Shown here: positions 48,709 to 59,697 of the stretch, piece after piece | Numbering within the stretch: position 1 is the first letter of the stretch | Layout of the letters: the number at the start of each line of letters is the position of its first letter | Assembly (NCBI GenBank): GCA_030760725.1 | Contig: JASWHV010000016.1 | Location: 45,581,227-45,645,226, forward strand | Length of the DNA stretch: 64,000 nt | Direction of reading: 5' to 3' | From: Neostapfia colusana | Lineage: Eukaryota; Streptophyta; Magnoliopsida; Poales; Poaceae | The notes under the pieces: model-generated | The model's database searches: none | What the model saw: the letters and a program-made list of their open reading frames with translations, nothing else | Told to the model about the DNA's origin: nothing | Position numbers and translations under genes: made by a program

Positions 48709-49215
48709 TCATTGAAGAACGATCCGCAAGTGTTCGGAATGTTCGGCTTCCGTCTTGGAGTAGACCAAGATATCGTCGATGAACACTACCACAAACTTGT
48801 CCAGCTCCGGCATGAACACCGAGTTCATGAGATACATGAAATGGGCCGGAGCATTTGTGAGACCAAAGGACATGACGAGATATTCATATAATCCATATCT
48901 CGTTGAGAAGGCCGTCTTCGGGATATCCTCCGCCCGGATCTTTATCTGGTGATATCCAGAGCGAAGGTCCATCTTGGAGAACACACTTGCACCCACAAGT
49001 TGATCAAACAATATGTCGATGCGGGGCAGTGGGTACTTATTCTTGATGGTGACGGCGTTGAGCGGCCGGTAATCCACACACAGCCTCAGGGTTTCATCCT
49101 TCTTCTTCACGAACAACGCCGAGCATCCCCAAGGCGAGGAACTTGGCCTAATGAAACCCTTGCTCAACAGATCATTGAGCTGTTCTTTCAGTTCCGCCAG
49201 CTCATTTGGAGCCAT
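48709..49215 (-). pseudogene. pol: Element D RT catalytic part
   Basis: SPWGCSALFVKKKDETLRLC, DYRPLNAVTIKNKYPLPR, SKMDLRSGYHQIKIR, FGLTNAPAHFMYLMN and the catalytic FIDDILVYSK near 48765-48800, all unaltered. It is separated from gag-protease by a TAG at 49219-49221, where B and F have Tyr. Confidence 0.9.
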
Positions 49216-49218
49216 CTT

Positions 49219-50991
49219 CTATGGTCTCCGTGATATGGGCGTAGTCCCGGGTGCGAGCTCGATCTTGAACTCGACATCCCGCTCAGGTGGCATGCCCGGT
49301 AGATCATCCGGAAACACGTAGGGATACTCCCGGACTACGGGGATGTCTTCTAACTTGAGAGCCTCAGCACTATTGATCGCTGAAACCTCTCTGACTGGAT
49401 TATCTAATAGGAGGGACTGCGGACGGTGTAATGGGGAGTTGAGGTGAACCGTCCGTGTTGAAGTTTCGAGGACAGCGCCATGGTAGCTTAGCCATGACAT
49501 CCCCAAGATTGCATCAATCTTCTGCCTCCCTAAGATAATCATAGTGGTGGGATATATCTCCCCACCTAAGCACAGTGGTGCTTTTGGAACCATCATAGTT
49601 GCTGAAATCTTTCCTCCCGGTGAGCATATCATATAAGAACACTCGGTTGGGAAGGCTTCCAGCTGATGCTTAGCCACATATGATGCACTAATGAAGTTGT
49701 GGGTTGCACCAGAATCAAAAAGTATGATGATAGCTTGATGGTTGAGAGTGAACGTACCCGCCAGCACGTTGTCTCCTTCTGGGGCGTCCTCATTGTCGAG
49801 GTTGCGGACGCCACCAGTCCGCTGACCAACCTTCTTCACCGGAGGTCGGCCTCGAGCACCGCCCTGGAGCTGGGCTTGCCCGCTGCTCTGCTGCCCCTGG
49901 GGACAGTCCTTCGCGAAGTGGCCCGCCTGGCCACACGTGAAGCAGGTGAAACGGGGCGGTCCCCCGCTGATCGGTGGGCGGAATCCCGGGGCGCGTTGTG
50001 GCGGTGGAAACGCCCGGGGTACCGTCTGCTGCTGTTGCTGTCTTGGTGGTGGCATCGGCGGACGGAACGGGGGTGCTTGGAACGAACGTCCCCCGAACTG
50101 TTGAGGTCGCGCCGGTGGACGCCACTGCTGCCCGGATGGTGTCCGATACACCATACGGTACTTCTGAGGCGCGCCACCACCGCTGCTAGGTGGAGCGTTG
50201 CGCTTCCTCTGCTCAGCTGCCAACTCCCGCTGAGCGTCCTCTTGCATGATCGCGGCATTGACTAAGTCGTTGAATGTGCCGCGATTCCACTGAACGAGGT
50301 GCGTCTTCATTTCAGGGTGTAACCCCCGATAGAAATGCTCCCTCTTCTTCTCCTCCGTGGAGATATAGTCTGACGCATACTGCGCCAGATGGTTGAAGGC
50401 ACGGGAGTAGTCGTGGGCACTCCTCCCGCCCTGCTTCAGTTCCAAAAATTCTTGGAACTTCCTCTTCATTATTCCGGGAGGGATGTGATAGGCGCGGAAC
50501 GCCTCCCAGAATTCTTGCCATTCCACGGCATGGCCAGCCGGACGTGAGGCGACATAATTCTCCCACCACGCACCAGCGGCACCGTGGAGCTGCTGTGCTG
50601 CGAACAGGGTCTTCTGCCGCTCCGTACACTGGAGCAGCCCAAACTTGGACTCGATGGTCCGCAGCCAGTTGTCAGCCTCCAGTGGTTCTTCAGCTTCGGT
50701 GAACACTGGAGGGTGCGTACTCATGAAATCCGAGTACGACACTTCGCGGGGCTCACGAGGCCCTCGCTCTTGACGTCCCCCTGCCTGGGACGTATTCTGC
50801 ACAATCGTGCGGAGCAGGTCGGTCTGCTCCTCACGACCTCCCACCAGTGCCGCTATCACATCCGCTAGAGTAAGCGGAGGCGGCGGTGGTGGCTGCTGCT
50901 GCGGGGTGCTGTCGTAGGCCGGTGGCTGGGAGTCATCGCCTCCACCTTGGCTAGAGCCACCAAACTCGTGCGTGGTCCTAGTACGAACCAT
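49219..50991 (-). CDS. gag-pol: Element D gag-protease polyprotein segment
   Basis: The longest open gag here. The likely start is the ATG at 50991 (MVRTRTTHEFGG), as in B (MVRTHS). The frame stays open further upstream (to 51123) in the leader, without family support. Capsid motifs: ADNWLRTIESKFGLLQCTER, FAAQQLHGAAGAWW and RSAHDYSRAFNHLAQYA. A Pro/Gln-rich linker precedes the CCHC knuckle CFTCGQAGHFAKDC near 49890-49930. Protease has ILFDSGATHNFIS near 49715 and ILGMSWLSYHGA near 49495. About 590 codons are uninterrupted until the TAG at 49219, inside the region leading to RT. Tekay-type elements normally read gag to integrase as one frame. Confidence 0.88.
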   Translation of the reverse strand: MVRTRTTHEFGGSSQGGGDDSQPPAYDSTPQQQPPPPPPLTLADVIAALVGGREEQTDLLRTIVQNTSQAGGRQERGPREPREVSYSDFMSTHPPVFTEAEEPLEADNWLRTIESKFGLLQCTERQKTLFAAQQLHGAAGAWWENYVASRPAGHAVEWQEFWEAFRAYHIPPGIMKRKFQEFLELKQGGRSAHDYSRAFNHLAQYASDYISTEEKKREHFYRGLHPEMKTHLVQWNRGTFNDLVNAAIMQEDAQRELAAEQRKRNAPPSSGGGAPQKYRMVYRTPSGQQWRPPARPQQFGGRSFQAPPFRPPMPPPRQQQQQTVPRAFPPPQRAPGFRPPISGGPPRFTCFTCGQAGHFAKDCPQGQQSSGQAQLQGGARGRPPVKKVGQRTGGVRNLDNEDAPEGDNVLAGTFTLNHQAIIILFDSGATHNFISASYVAKHQLEAFPTECSYMICSPGGKISATMMVPKAPLCLGGEIYPTTMIILGRQKIDAILGMSWLSYHGAVLETSTRTVHLNSPLHRPQSLLLDNPVREVSAINSAEALKLEDIPVVREYPYVFPDDLPGMPPERDVEFKIELAPGTTPISRRP

Positions 50992-52816
50992 CTGCAACCA
51001 TACGACAAGAACATCAGTCCCGCAAAAGAGTGCATGCAGTCCAATTGAAATAGGTGTAAAACATAATGACAATAGAAACATGCGATATATCTCGTAAGTA
51101 GATAATGTAATAACTTTGCACAAGCTACATCATTACCAGACCAAACACAAGTTAGTTTAATCCAACTTGATGAACCCCCTCTTTGGAAGCTCACCATAAC
51201 TGGGTTTGGTCACTACGAGACATTACTATTGCTTTGTCATTACGTATACCACCCTTAGGGTACAACCCCCTCTCCAATGAGTTCAACTGTCATTCTTCTG
51301 TCAGAATGACCAGTTTCTACCTATTCCAAGTTTTGATCTGGTTCTGGGCATTTTCATGACTCAAGTTGAATATCAAAGTTAAAGTTAACTTCAGTATCCT
51401 TCCAACGAGTACTCATTTGCCCCCAGATCAGCTTTGGTTAAAAGTTATGCTAATTCAAAGTTAGCAGAATTTCTGGAAGAATTTTAACAGCACCTCCATT
51501 GGAAGTGGCTGTTTTCAACCCTGATTTCCACTAAATTCTGTGCTGAAATTTCAGGAACTTTGAATTGCAAAGGTGTCACACATCTTCTACTCTTTCTAAG
51601 GATGTATTATATGACAATTTTAGATTTTTCTACTGGGAGTTATGTTTGAAAACAGATTAGTTCAGAGGATGTTTTACTCTGCCCTGGTTCTGGACAGTTT
51701 ACATTCCTCTGGGATTTCAACCATCTTAAGGCGAGTTTCAGCTCTGGAAGTCTACAACAAAGTTGTAGAGTACTTCAATACCTTTCCAGAACTATATAGC
51801 AAACCTCTCTGGGCTAAAGGACCTGTGAGTTATGCCCTGTTGAGGATCAGAAAACTTGCTGCCCAAAACAGAGCACTCTGTTTTTCAGTCTTTTGGCTAC
51901 ACTGCTCCACTATCCATTCTTATACCCATCCAGGGTCCTAAATGTTGAACCTATAGATTTTAGTTCCTTGTTTTCAATATTTTCATGCATATGCCTACAA
52001 TGTCTCGGTACTACGATCCTCACCAAAGAAAATCCTAACCGGATCATACCGGCATATACGTCTCAAGTGTGGCACTAAACGGTCTCTCGCACACGTTTTC
52101 TACACGGATACATACGTGGTTAGTACCTGCAGAAGACCACACAATAATGGTGCACTCAATGGTTATTCATTTCAGGCAGTTCCATATTTGAAAGTAAATA
52201 CAAACGCCCGTATCATTGTCATATGGCCGTCCTTGAGTTAGGTCACGTCTCAAGGTACGTGATCGTGTTTCAACACCACACGACGGGGAACCCGAGTATG
52301 TCATGAACGGGTTGTCACGGTTGGGAATGTTATCAACCCAACAGATACCACCTACTGCCCTGCAGGGCACGCCGATGGCAAGCGCTGCGTATGTCCTCCT
52401 GGGCTATTTCCAGACGAACACACTCTCGCGTTACTGACCACGCGATGGGGTCTCCACTTACTTGCCTAATGCACGCTAGGGATCAGCGTTTCATATGAAC
52501 TCAGGGACATGAAGAGTCCAAGAGGTTCATATTGACGTCTCACACCAAGCTGTGAGACTCTATCCCTGAGCCACGTTCCTCGTCAGGGGAAGCTAACCGA
52601 AATTGAACCGCTTTCGGTGGCGTTCCTTACCATACTTACCAGAGCGTAGGCGCGTCGTTACATAATTGAAATTCAGAATTATAACACATAAGTTAGTCTC
52701 TGCCACTTTAAGTAACTATGCTAATATAGTCCTTACTTGGGCAACTACCGAATCCTCACCGTATACCTAAGTTTTTCCCATAATGCAGTCCTTTAGTACT
52801 GTGCTATCCCCACTGC
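50992..52816 (-). other. Element D leader (primer site to gag)
   Basis: 1.8 kb without a sense gene. Blocks are shared with the B leader (near 51365-51410 and 52015-52100). On the plus strand, 51642-51941 is an ATG-started open frame of 99 codons (MFENRLVQRMFYSALVLDSL start; SALEVYNKVVEYFNTFPELY; SYALLRIRKLAAQNRALCF). It aligns with the antisense frame in the B leader and is described under findings. Confidence 0.7.
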
Positions 52817-52829
52817 AGCTCTGATACCA
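52817..52829 (-). promoter_or_regulatory. Element D primer-binding site
   Basis: Minus strand TGGTATCAGAGCT lies three bases inside the 5' LTR and is a perfect initiator-Met type site. Confidence 0.93.
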
Positions 52830-52832
52830 GGC

Positions 52833-55800
52833 TGTGGCGGACAGGAATCCGCTCATCCAGGATCGCAGAGGGTGGTGCCACGCGATGCGACACCCGACAG
52901 CACACGTCATAAGAACATAATATATTACATGGGAACAACAACTGAAACTGTACAAACAGGTACAAACTTCAGTTACAACTATTGTTTATATTACACAGCG
53001 GAAGTCTACACTATACAACTCACGCCCGCCTATTTAGCAAAAGTTGGTTGCCCAGCCCTACGGAAACCCACACTAGCTGCACTCCTCAGCTCAGCCCGGC
53101 GTGTACGGCTCCCACTCAGCCGTGGTCCCCGACGGAGGGTAACCCTCGCCGGTGGACTCGTACTCCGAGTCCGTGGGTGGCTCCTCACCTGAAAAACACT
53201 TAAGCAGCAACCGTGAGCATGAAGGCTCAGCAAGGCTTAACCGACTCACCTAAGCATGAAACTCTACATGAGGGGTACCATGGACATAGGATAGTAACAT
53301 TTCAGCAAAAGGACACGCCTACAAGTTCATCCTTAGTTCATCTTTTAGCAACAAGTTAACAGTTCATGAAATCTGAAATTTAGTAAGCAGTATTTGGTGG
53401 CGCACATGTAGCAATACAATTATATCAGCCAGCAATACTGAATCAACATGTTTCATCCATTAATCTACGTCACGACTCAGTGACCAAGTGGTACTCTTCA
53501 CCGCGAGGGACGGCGAATCGACTCGATATACACCTGCAGGGAAACCCAAAGAGCACGTCACGTACGCCCACCCGTGGAGCTGCACAGCACGCTCACTCGA
53601 TGTCGTACGGGACAACCTTTCACCCAACAGCCCAAACGTCGAACCGGTCGCACCGAAACGAGCAGGAGGTTCCCCACACGGAGCATCTCTCTATGCCCGT
53701 TGGCAGATTTCCACCTTGCTGCCCTCAGCCTACACTTATAAATCGGTGCGTTATGCCTCGACGCCCGGAGGTTTAGGCTACATCGGTTTATCGGGGCCCA
53801 TATATCCGATATGCCTTCGGTACGTTCAAACTTGATCAGCGTGGGCTGCACACGGCTCGGTCCTCAATCGACACGGACAGGGCTGCGCACACAAGACTCC
53901 CTCTTGCTGCGCCCTAGCCCCCGCCCAGTCTCATATTCATTACTAATGTGATCTCACCTCACTCAACCGAACCCGTGCATCTCAAGCCTATCTCGCGAGT
54001 AGATTCCAACTACTCGACTTGTACCGAAGCCCTATAAATTATTAAGCATAGCCTGTCTACTCGAGGTCTTAGACACTACCCTCACTCTTAGGGAAAAATT
54101 CTGGTTATGCAAATGGGGTTCCATCCATCCTATACCTAATGCACAAACATACTTCATATGACGCATGTAAACAAAGTAAAACTTATGAAAGGGTTAATGC
54201 AAACCGGGGCTTGCCTTGTTGCTGCTGGTCAGGGGTTAAGTCTTCGTCCGGAAGAAGGAAGTCCAGCACTTCCGGAGTCTCTTCTTCAACGGCTACACGT
54301 TAATGAAATACTACATGTTAATTTAGATGCAAATGTGAGTTTTAGAGTAAGACTTCTACTATTAGTTCTAATAACCAGCCTCTAACACCTGGAACTTTGT
54401 TTAAGAATTTAAAGATGAACTGGTGTTGGTGGTTTGGCTTGGACTTAATCACATGGTTAAATGCTAAGTGGTTTTCCCCCTTTTCCATATTAATCCCTTA
54501 AGTGGTTAAATAGGACAGGGGTGGTCTAGAGCTCCAATGGAGCTGAGAATTTTTGTGTGAGTTCCTTGTCACAAGAAAACTCTCTGGACCAAACATTAGC
54601 ACTTTTCATGGAGTGGTTTGCTCAGAATAATTCTCTTGGCAAATCAGCAAGGAAGAATTTATTCTGAGGTAATACCCCTGTTCATGCTCAACTTAATGAA
54701 CTACAATTTCAATTATAGCTCATAGAGTTTGCATGAATTTTCCTAACATTTTTGGGGTTAAGATTTGGCCAGAACTGAATTTCCAAGTTTTGGAAATTCT
54801 CTGAAAATGTTTCTGTATTCAAATGAACACAGCACCTTCCAATTTGAATTGCTCTGACCAAATCAACTCTAAATGGTCTGAAACATTTACAGGGGTTTAC
54901 TAATGTCCTAAAGAACATTCTGGCAAAATTTGGGGATTTTTGGATGAACCAAACGCCCTCTAAAATTCTTTTGCTGAAAAGCTTTAAAGAATTTTCCAGA
55001 ATTAATTAATGGGTTTCATATAAATTGGGTTGTATATCTGGACAGAGCTAGGCAAGATGAATCCAACCCAATTTGAATCACTAAATTTGGAGCTTCCTAG
55101 CAAAAGTTATGGAGCTCTAAAGTTTGGGGAATTTCTGGAATTCGAATTAACCGGGAAAGTTCAAATTTCTGACAGCGGGCCCGGCTCCCACGTGTCATCA
55201 CCTCGGCTGCGCCACACGGGGCCACAGGATTATCTTCCGCGTGTTCACAGCCGATCCGGTGTAACAGAATATCCCCACACTGTGCCGCGAGGGACTGACG
55301 AGCGGGCCCGGCCGGCTCGTCTTCTTCCTTGCGCCCGCCCTTTTTCCTGCGCCGCCCCCTCGCCGGCACACCTCGGCAGCTCACCGGAACTGGCTTCCCG
55401 ACCGCCTCCCGGCCGGAAACTCGCCGCCTGGGCCTATTTTCGCACGCTGAACACGCTGGTACCGCCTGCTCCGGTTGGCGGTGGCCCTAACCTAGCTGGC
55501 GACGGTGCAGCGGCTCGGACTCCCTTCAGTTATGGCGCCCGGCCATCGTAGCCCACCAAAACCTCGGTGGAAAGGCTCTACAGCACCGGGGGTCTCATGG
55601 AAGGTCGACAAGGCCATGCTAGGGCTCGGGGAGAGCTCTAACCTAGTCGTCATCGTGAGCCCGACCTTTCCCGCTATAACCGCGGCTGAAAAACCGGGAA
55701 ATATGCCGGCTACAGCCAAAATTAAGCTAGGGTTGCGGAGCAAACCTGGGCGCCATCAAGTCTAGCTCCTGTGTGTGCAGTTTGATAAACTCTAAGCAAT

Positions 55801-56897
55801 CATACGTTGGGAATTTGTGGGTTTATTACCCGAGGGTAGTTCTGCACCGGTTGGAGATGTTTTGCGAAATTCGCCGGCGATGATCGGTCCCTGGTTCTAG
55901 GCTTTGGGGTCGAGCAGCGTGGAGTCTAGGCGCGTCCAAAACTGCTCCTTCTTGGTCGTGACAAGTCTTCTGCCGAGCTGCCCACGGGAGCACCTTTGCT
56001 CGGTTCTTCCCGGCGGCCACGAAAACGTTGTTTTGCTCGGTTTGTAGTGGCTCAACTCGACCGGAAATGATGTGGGGAATGCGTGGGAGGTCTGGGAATG
56101 CTGGTTTGCTGCGCTGCCGATGCTTTCGCGCGAGCTGCGATCGCTCCGAGCGAGTTTTTGCGATGGCGGCGGCGTCTCGGTTCTTTGACGATGAGAGGGA
56201 AGGGTCGGCGTCTCGCGATGCCGTGGCTCGCTGAGCGCGGCTGGGAGTTAAGGCACCCCCACGAGGAGCTCGCCAGCGCATGAAATCCAGCAGGAGGTGG
56301 CGTCCGGCTCCCCCCCCCCCAGCGGTGTCGCTCGGTGCTTCTCCCGGTGGAGTGCAACCCGATCACATTGCTTAGGGATTAAGCCAACTAAGTCCTATGA
56401 CATGTGGGCCCCACTGGCCAGTGCCCTACCACTTCTCAAAAGATCTCCAAAACTGGATAAATGATGAATTCAAATGTTGGAAATGTCAATCTGAGCTAAA
56501 TTGGTATGGTTTGGCAAATCTCCCTCAAATTCAAATGTATATTTGAATTCTTGGCATATTTGGATCCTTTCGGGAAAAATGGGTAGCAAATCTTTTCAAA
56601 AATTATTGAAACTTTGTCTCCCCACTAAATTGAACCCAAGGAATCGAATTATGCCCTTTGCTCCTTGTTTTAGCTGCCGCAATCATGAATTTGAATGCAA
56701 TAGTTTGAAATTTCCCTCCCATGTGTGATCATATGTGTATAAACCCTACTTTGTGAAAGTGAAGACTTTCCCCTCTAATCACTCCTTTGATGGAGATTAC
56801 TTGCTCTTCACCATATTTCACAATCTATCCACAACAAAACTGTGGTGTTGTGAGGTGCAGAAAAGTTTTTGCAAGTCCCTTTTCTTGGGCTTTTACA
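52833..56897 (-). repeat. Element D 5' LTR (4065 bp)
   Basis: Partner of 42332-46397. The hairpin is at 53996-54016 and a poly-C run of 11 ends near 56320. The few differences cluster near 53055-53100 (TACGGAAA against AAGGGCAA and nearby). Confidence 0.95.
53091..54292 (-). other. Candidate spliced mini-gene in D 5' LTR (exons 2 and 3)
   Basis: Same layout as in the 3' LTR, offset by 10501 bp: exon 2 from 54292 to 54215, GC donor, 1026-bp intron, exon 3 from 53188. It ends EWEPYTPG with TGA at 53093-53091 in place of Arg plus TAA in the other LTR. The differences between the two D copies in the exons are few and keep the frame open. Confidence 0.5.
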
Positions 56898-56902
56898 GTC
56901 AG

Positions 56903-57367
56903 GGTGTTGCATCACCTAGTTGGGCTATTGGGCCTTGTATCGAGTCCAAGTCCATTATGTACGTGTCTTAGGGTTAGGTCACGACCCCAGCACCCCCCTG
57001 GTCGTCCTCCACCTCCTTTATACCCCCTAGCCGCCATCACAAACAGCTGGGTTTTGCTTAGATTATTCTGTCAAGAACAGTTTCGCCGTTCATTGGTTTG
57101 TGAGACCCCAACTTGAGTGCTTCATATCTTTCAGCAATTTGGTTGCATTCTTTCTTGTTATTGCTTGTGTTCTTCGATTCGCAGGCAAGGATTAGACTTC
57201 TTGGCGAGGTCAACCGCGCAATATCGGTTGATAACCTGAGAAGATGTGGTGCTGCAATTGCAGGGTTCAGAACGCGTTGTTCGGAAGCCGGATCGATTTG
57301 TGTCAAGTCTCCACCAAATCGAGAGTTATCAGAACCTTTCAGAAGATCGGGACCCCTGGACACATCA
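56903..57367 (+). repeat. Element C 3' LTR, second part
   Basis: This resumes after D and the duplicated gtcag and matches 10475-10931 with about 20 differences in 463 bp. It ends CATCA at 57367, immediately before GATGGTGAG of element E. Confidence 0.9.
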
Positions 57368-57368
57368 G

Positions 57369-57735
57369 ATGGTGAGAGGAAATGCCAGCCGAAGGAATGT
57401 CCATGACAACCAATAGGATGGCCACGATGAAGTTCCTGTTAATCCTAGAGCTGGTGAGAACCACCTGGAACGGTTGATGGCCATGCAGAACCAACTTATG
57501 CAAACCATGATCCAAACATTGGGTCAGTTGCAGGCCAACAACAACAACCCCGTTCCGGCACCACCGCCACCACCACCGCCGGTTCATAACAGGCTAGGAG
57601 AGTTCATGAGGACTCGACCACCCACCTTTGCTCAAGCTAACGACCCCATGGAGGCCGACGACTGGTTGAAATCTATGGAGAAGAAGCTTGCCATAGTGCA
57701 GTGCAATGACCAAGAGAAGGTTCTTTTTTGCGTCG
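57369..57735 (+). pseudogene. gag: Element E gag, N-terminal part
   Basis: The ATG is at 57369 (MVRGNASRRNVHDNQ then a TAG). The same frame continues with MAMQNQLMQTMIQTLGQL, a Pro-rich run, RLGEFMRTRPPTFAQANDP and ADDWLKSMEKKLAIVQCND. An extra T near 57730 and another near 57760 move the reading frame by two. The start is right at the end of element C, so nothing of E's leader survives here. Confidence 0.83.
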
Positions 57736-58243
57736 CACCAACTCATGGGAGTTGCCGCCTGACTGGTGGGATGCCCTATGCAACGCTCATGTTTACCCGG
57801 AAACGATCACTTGGACTGAGTTCAAGGAGAGTTTCCGCTCTCATTACATCCCTGCTGGTGCAATTATGCTCAAGAGACAGGAGTTTCAAGGTCTCCGCCA
57901 AGGACAGAGAAGCGTGAATGAGTATCTCAACAAGTTCACACAACTTTCCCGGTATGCCCCCGAAGATGTCAACTCAGACCAGAGGAAGCAATACCTGTTC
58001 ATGAGAGGGTTGAACAATGAGATCCAGGTTCAGCTCCTCAACAATGACTACGCAAGCTTTCAGAAGCTGGTTGACAAGGCTATAGTGGTTGAAAGCAAGA
58101 TCCGAGAGATCGAGCAAGAGTGCAAGAGGAAGATGCCATACCAGCCTCAAGGGAGCAACGTACGACCTCAGTACATGCCCCCGGCTGCACCGCAGTATGG
58201 ATCGACCACTCCTGCATACCGCCCTAGTCAGCCACCACAGTAA
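57728..58243 (+). pseudogene. gag: Element E gag, central part
   Basis: Capsid-like region: ITWTEFKESFRSHYIPAGAI, FQGLRQGQRSVNEYLNKFTQ, FMRGLNNEIQVQL. It then reads a Pro/Gln-rich linker to a TAA at 58241-58243, where the frame continues in phase. Confidence 0.85.
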
Positions 58244-58846
58244 CGGCCCGTTGCACTAGCACCTCGTGTGCCCATGCCTCCTGTGCCCCGACCTAACATG
58301 GGTGCTCCTGTTCAAAACCCCCGCCCCAATGTACCTGCTGTCGTAGGCAACAGGGCATGCTTCACATGCGGGGAAACAGGACACTTCGCGAACCAGTGCC
58401 CGAGGAGAGGCCCTGGACAGCAAGGCGACGTGCCCAAACAGAAACTGCGACTGAACGGAGGGGACAATCAAGGAAACCGGGGACAGCAGAACTATGCTCA
58501 CGGCAACATGAACCATGTTTCTGCTGAGGAAGCACAACAGGCTGAGGACGTCGTAATTGGTATGTTCCTTTCCAACTCCAACCCAGCCACCATCTTATTT
58601 GATTCTGGAGCATCACATTCCTTCACATCATCCAAGTTTGTTGCCAAGTATAATCTACCCATATCACACTTAAAATATGCTATGTTAGTTAATTCTCCCG
58701 GAGGAGAAATGAGGACTAATATAGTATGTCCGAAAGTAAGCCTTAAAATAAGGGGGGTAGACTTCCTTGCCAACCTTATTGTCTTGGATTCCCAAGGGAT
58801 TGACATAATACTCGGGATGGATTGGTTAAGCAAGCACGATGGGTAA
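58244..58846 (+). pseudogene. gag-pol: Element E nucleocapsid knuckle and protease
   Basis: CCHC knuckle CFTCGETGHFANQC near 58360-58400. The protease active site ILFDSGASHSFTSS is near 58595-58630, and it ends DSQGIDIILGMDWLSKHDG near 58790-58845. One base is missing near 58843, so the frame stops there and RT continues in the next frame. Confidence 0.87.
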
Positions 58847-59697
58847 TCCAATGTACTGAAAGAAGCGTGCAGTTGACAAATGAGCACGGTACTCGTGTCG
58901 AGTTTGAGTCAGCCCAACAAACAACCAAAAAGGCAATCTTGAACCACGTTGAAGGAGCAACATTGGACAGCATTCCAGTGGTTCAAGGATTCTCGGACGT
59001 GTTTCCAGAGGAGCTTCCGGGTATGCCCCCTGATCGGGACATTGAGTTTGCCATTGATTTGGTACCCGGAACTGCACCCATAGCAAAGAGACCCTATAGG
59101 ATGCCTGTCACTGAACTAGTAGAACTCAAGAAGCAAATCCAAGAGCAGTTGGAGAAGGGTTTTATACGTCCAAGCTCGTCACCATGGGGAGCTCCTGTGC
59201 TCTTCGTAGACAAGAAGGATGGGACCCAAAGGATGTGCGTGGACTATAGGTCTCTCAACGAAGTGATAATCAAGAACAAATACCCTCTGCCCCGTATAGA
59301 GGACCTATTAGACCAAATAAAAGGAGCCCGAGTGTTCTCCAATATTGATCTTCGGTCGGGATATTTCCAGCTGAAGATTAAGCCCTCCGATATACCCAAG
59401 ACTGCCTTTCGAACACGGTATGGTTCGTATGAATATACCGTCATTTCTTTTGGGTTAACAAATGCACCCGCATACTTCATGTACCTCATGAACAAGGTTT
59501 TCATGGAGTACTTAGATAAGTTCGTCGTGGTTTTCATCGACGACATTATGGTGTATTCAAAAAGTAAGGAGGAGCATGAAGAACATTTGTAATTGACCTT
59601 GCAGAAAATGCGTGAGCATCAATTGTATGCCAAGCTTAACAAGTGTCAATTTTTGATAAAGGAAATATCGTTCCTAGGCCACATTATCTCCGAGAAG
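58822..59697 (+). pseudogene. pol: Element E reverse transcriptase
   Basis: Motifs: LPGMPPDRDIEFAIDLVPGT, SPWGAPVLFVDKKDGTQRMC, DYRSLNEVIIKNKYPLPR, SNIDLRSGYFQLKIK, FGLTNAPAYFMYLMN and FIDDIMVYSK near 59530-59565. A TAA at 59590-59592 interrupts. The frame goes on (MREHQLYAKLNKCQF, ISFLGHIISEKG) to a shift near 59698. One usual Lys in FVPKKDG is Asp here. Confidence 0.87.

Larger units (their letters stand above)
42332..56897 (-). mobile_element. Element D: most complete Ty3/gypsy Tekay-like element, minus strand
   Basis: D is 14.57 kb, flanked by gtcag at 42327-42331 and 56898-56902. The LTRs are 4066 and 4065 bp and run TGTAAAAGCCC to CGCCACA on the minus strand. The order is 5' LTR, perfect initiator-Met site, 1.8 kb leader, gag-protease, RT, RNase H, integrase, chromodomain, purine tract, 3' LTR. 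Lesions are limited to three in-frame stops and one single-base deletion. The LTRs differ by about 1-2% in sampled stretches and by one base in a poly-C run (10 C ending at 45820, 11 C ending at 56320). It is the youngest-looking datable insertion here. Confidence 0.96.
10410..57367 (+). mobile_element. Element C: Ty3/gypsy chromovirus (CRM/Reina-like), host of A, B and D
   Basis: C is recovered by joining 10410-11192, 36454-42331 and 56903-57367. It has a 5' LTR remnant, primer site, leader, gag, protease, RT, RNase H, integrase and 3' LTR. B and D are bounded by duplications of C sequence, and A abuts C's 5' LTR. Its right end (CATCA, 57367) abuts element E one base before E's gag ATG. It has no chromodomain of the A/B/D type. 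The integrase frame seems to run into the 3' LTR, a trait known from CRM-type elements. The clade call is low confidence. Two LTR segments of 463 bp (10475-10931 against 56903-57367) differ at about 20 positions by hand count, roughly 4%. Confidence 0.88.

Noticed and set aside
49699..50265. 188-codon plus-strand ORF opposite D's gag
   Set aside because: It is a shadow of the GC- and Pro/Gln-rich gag linker on the other strand, with low-complexity Arg/Leu-rich content.
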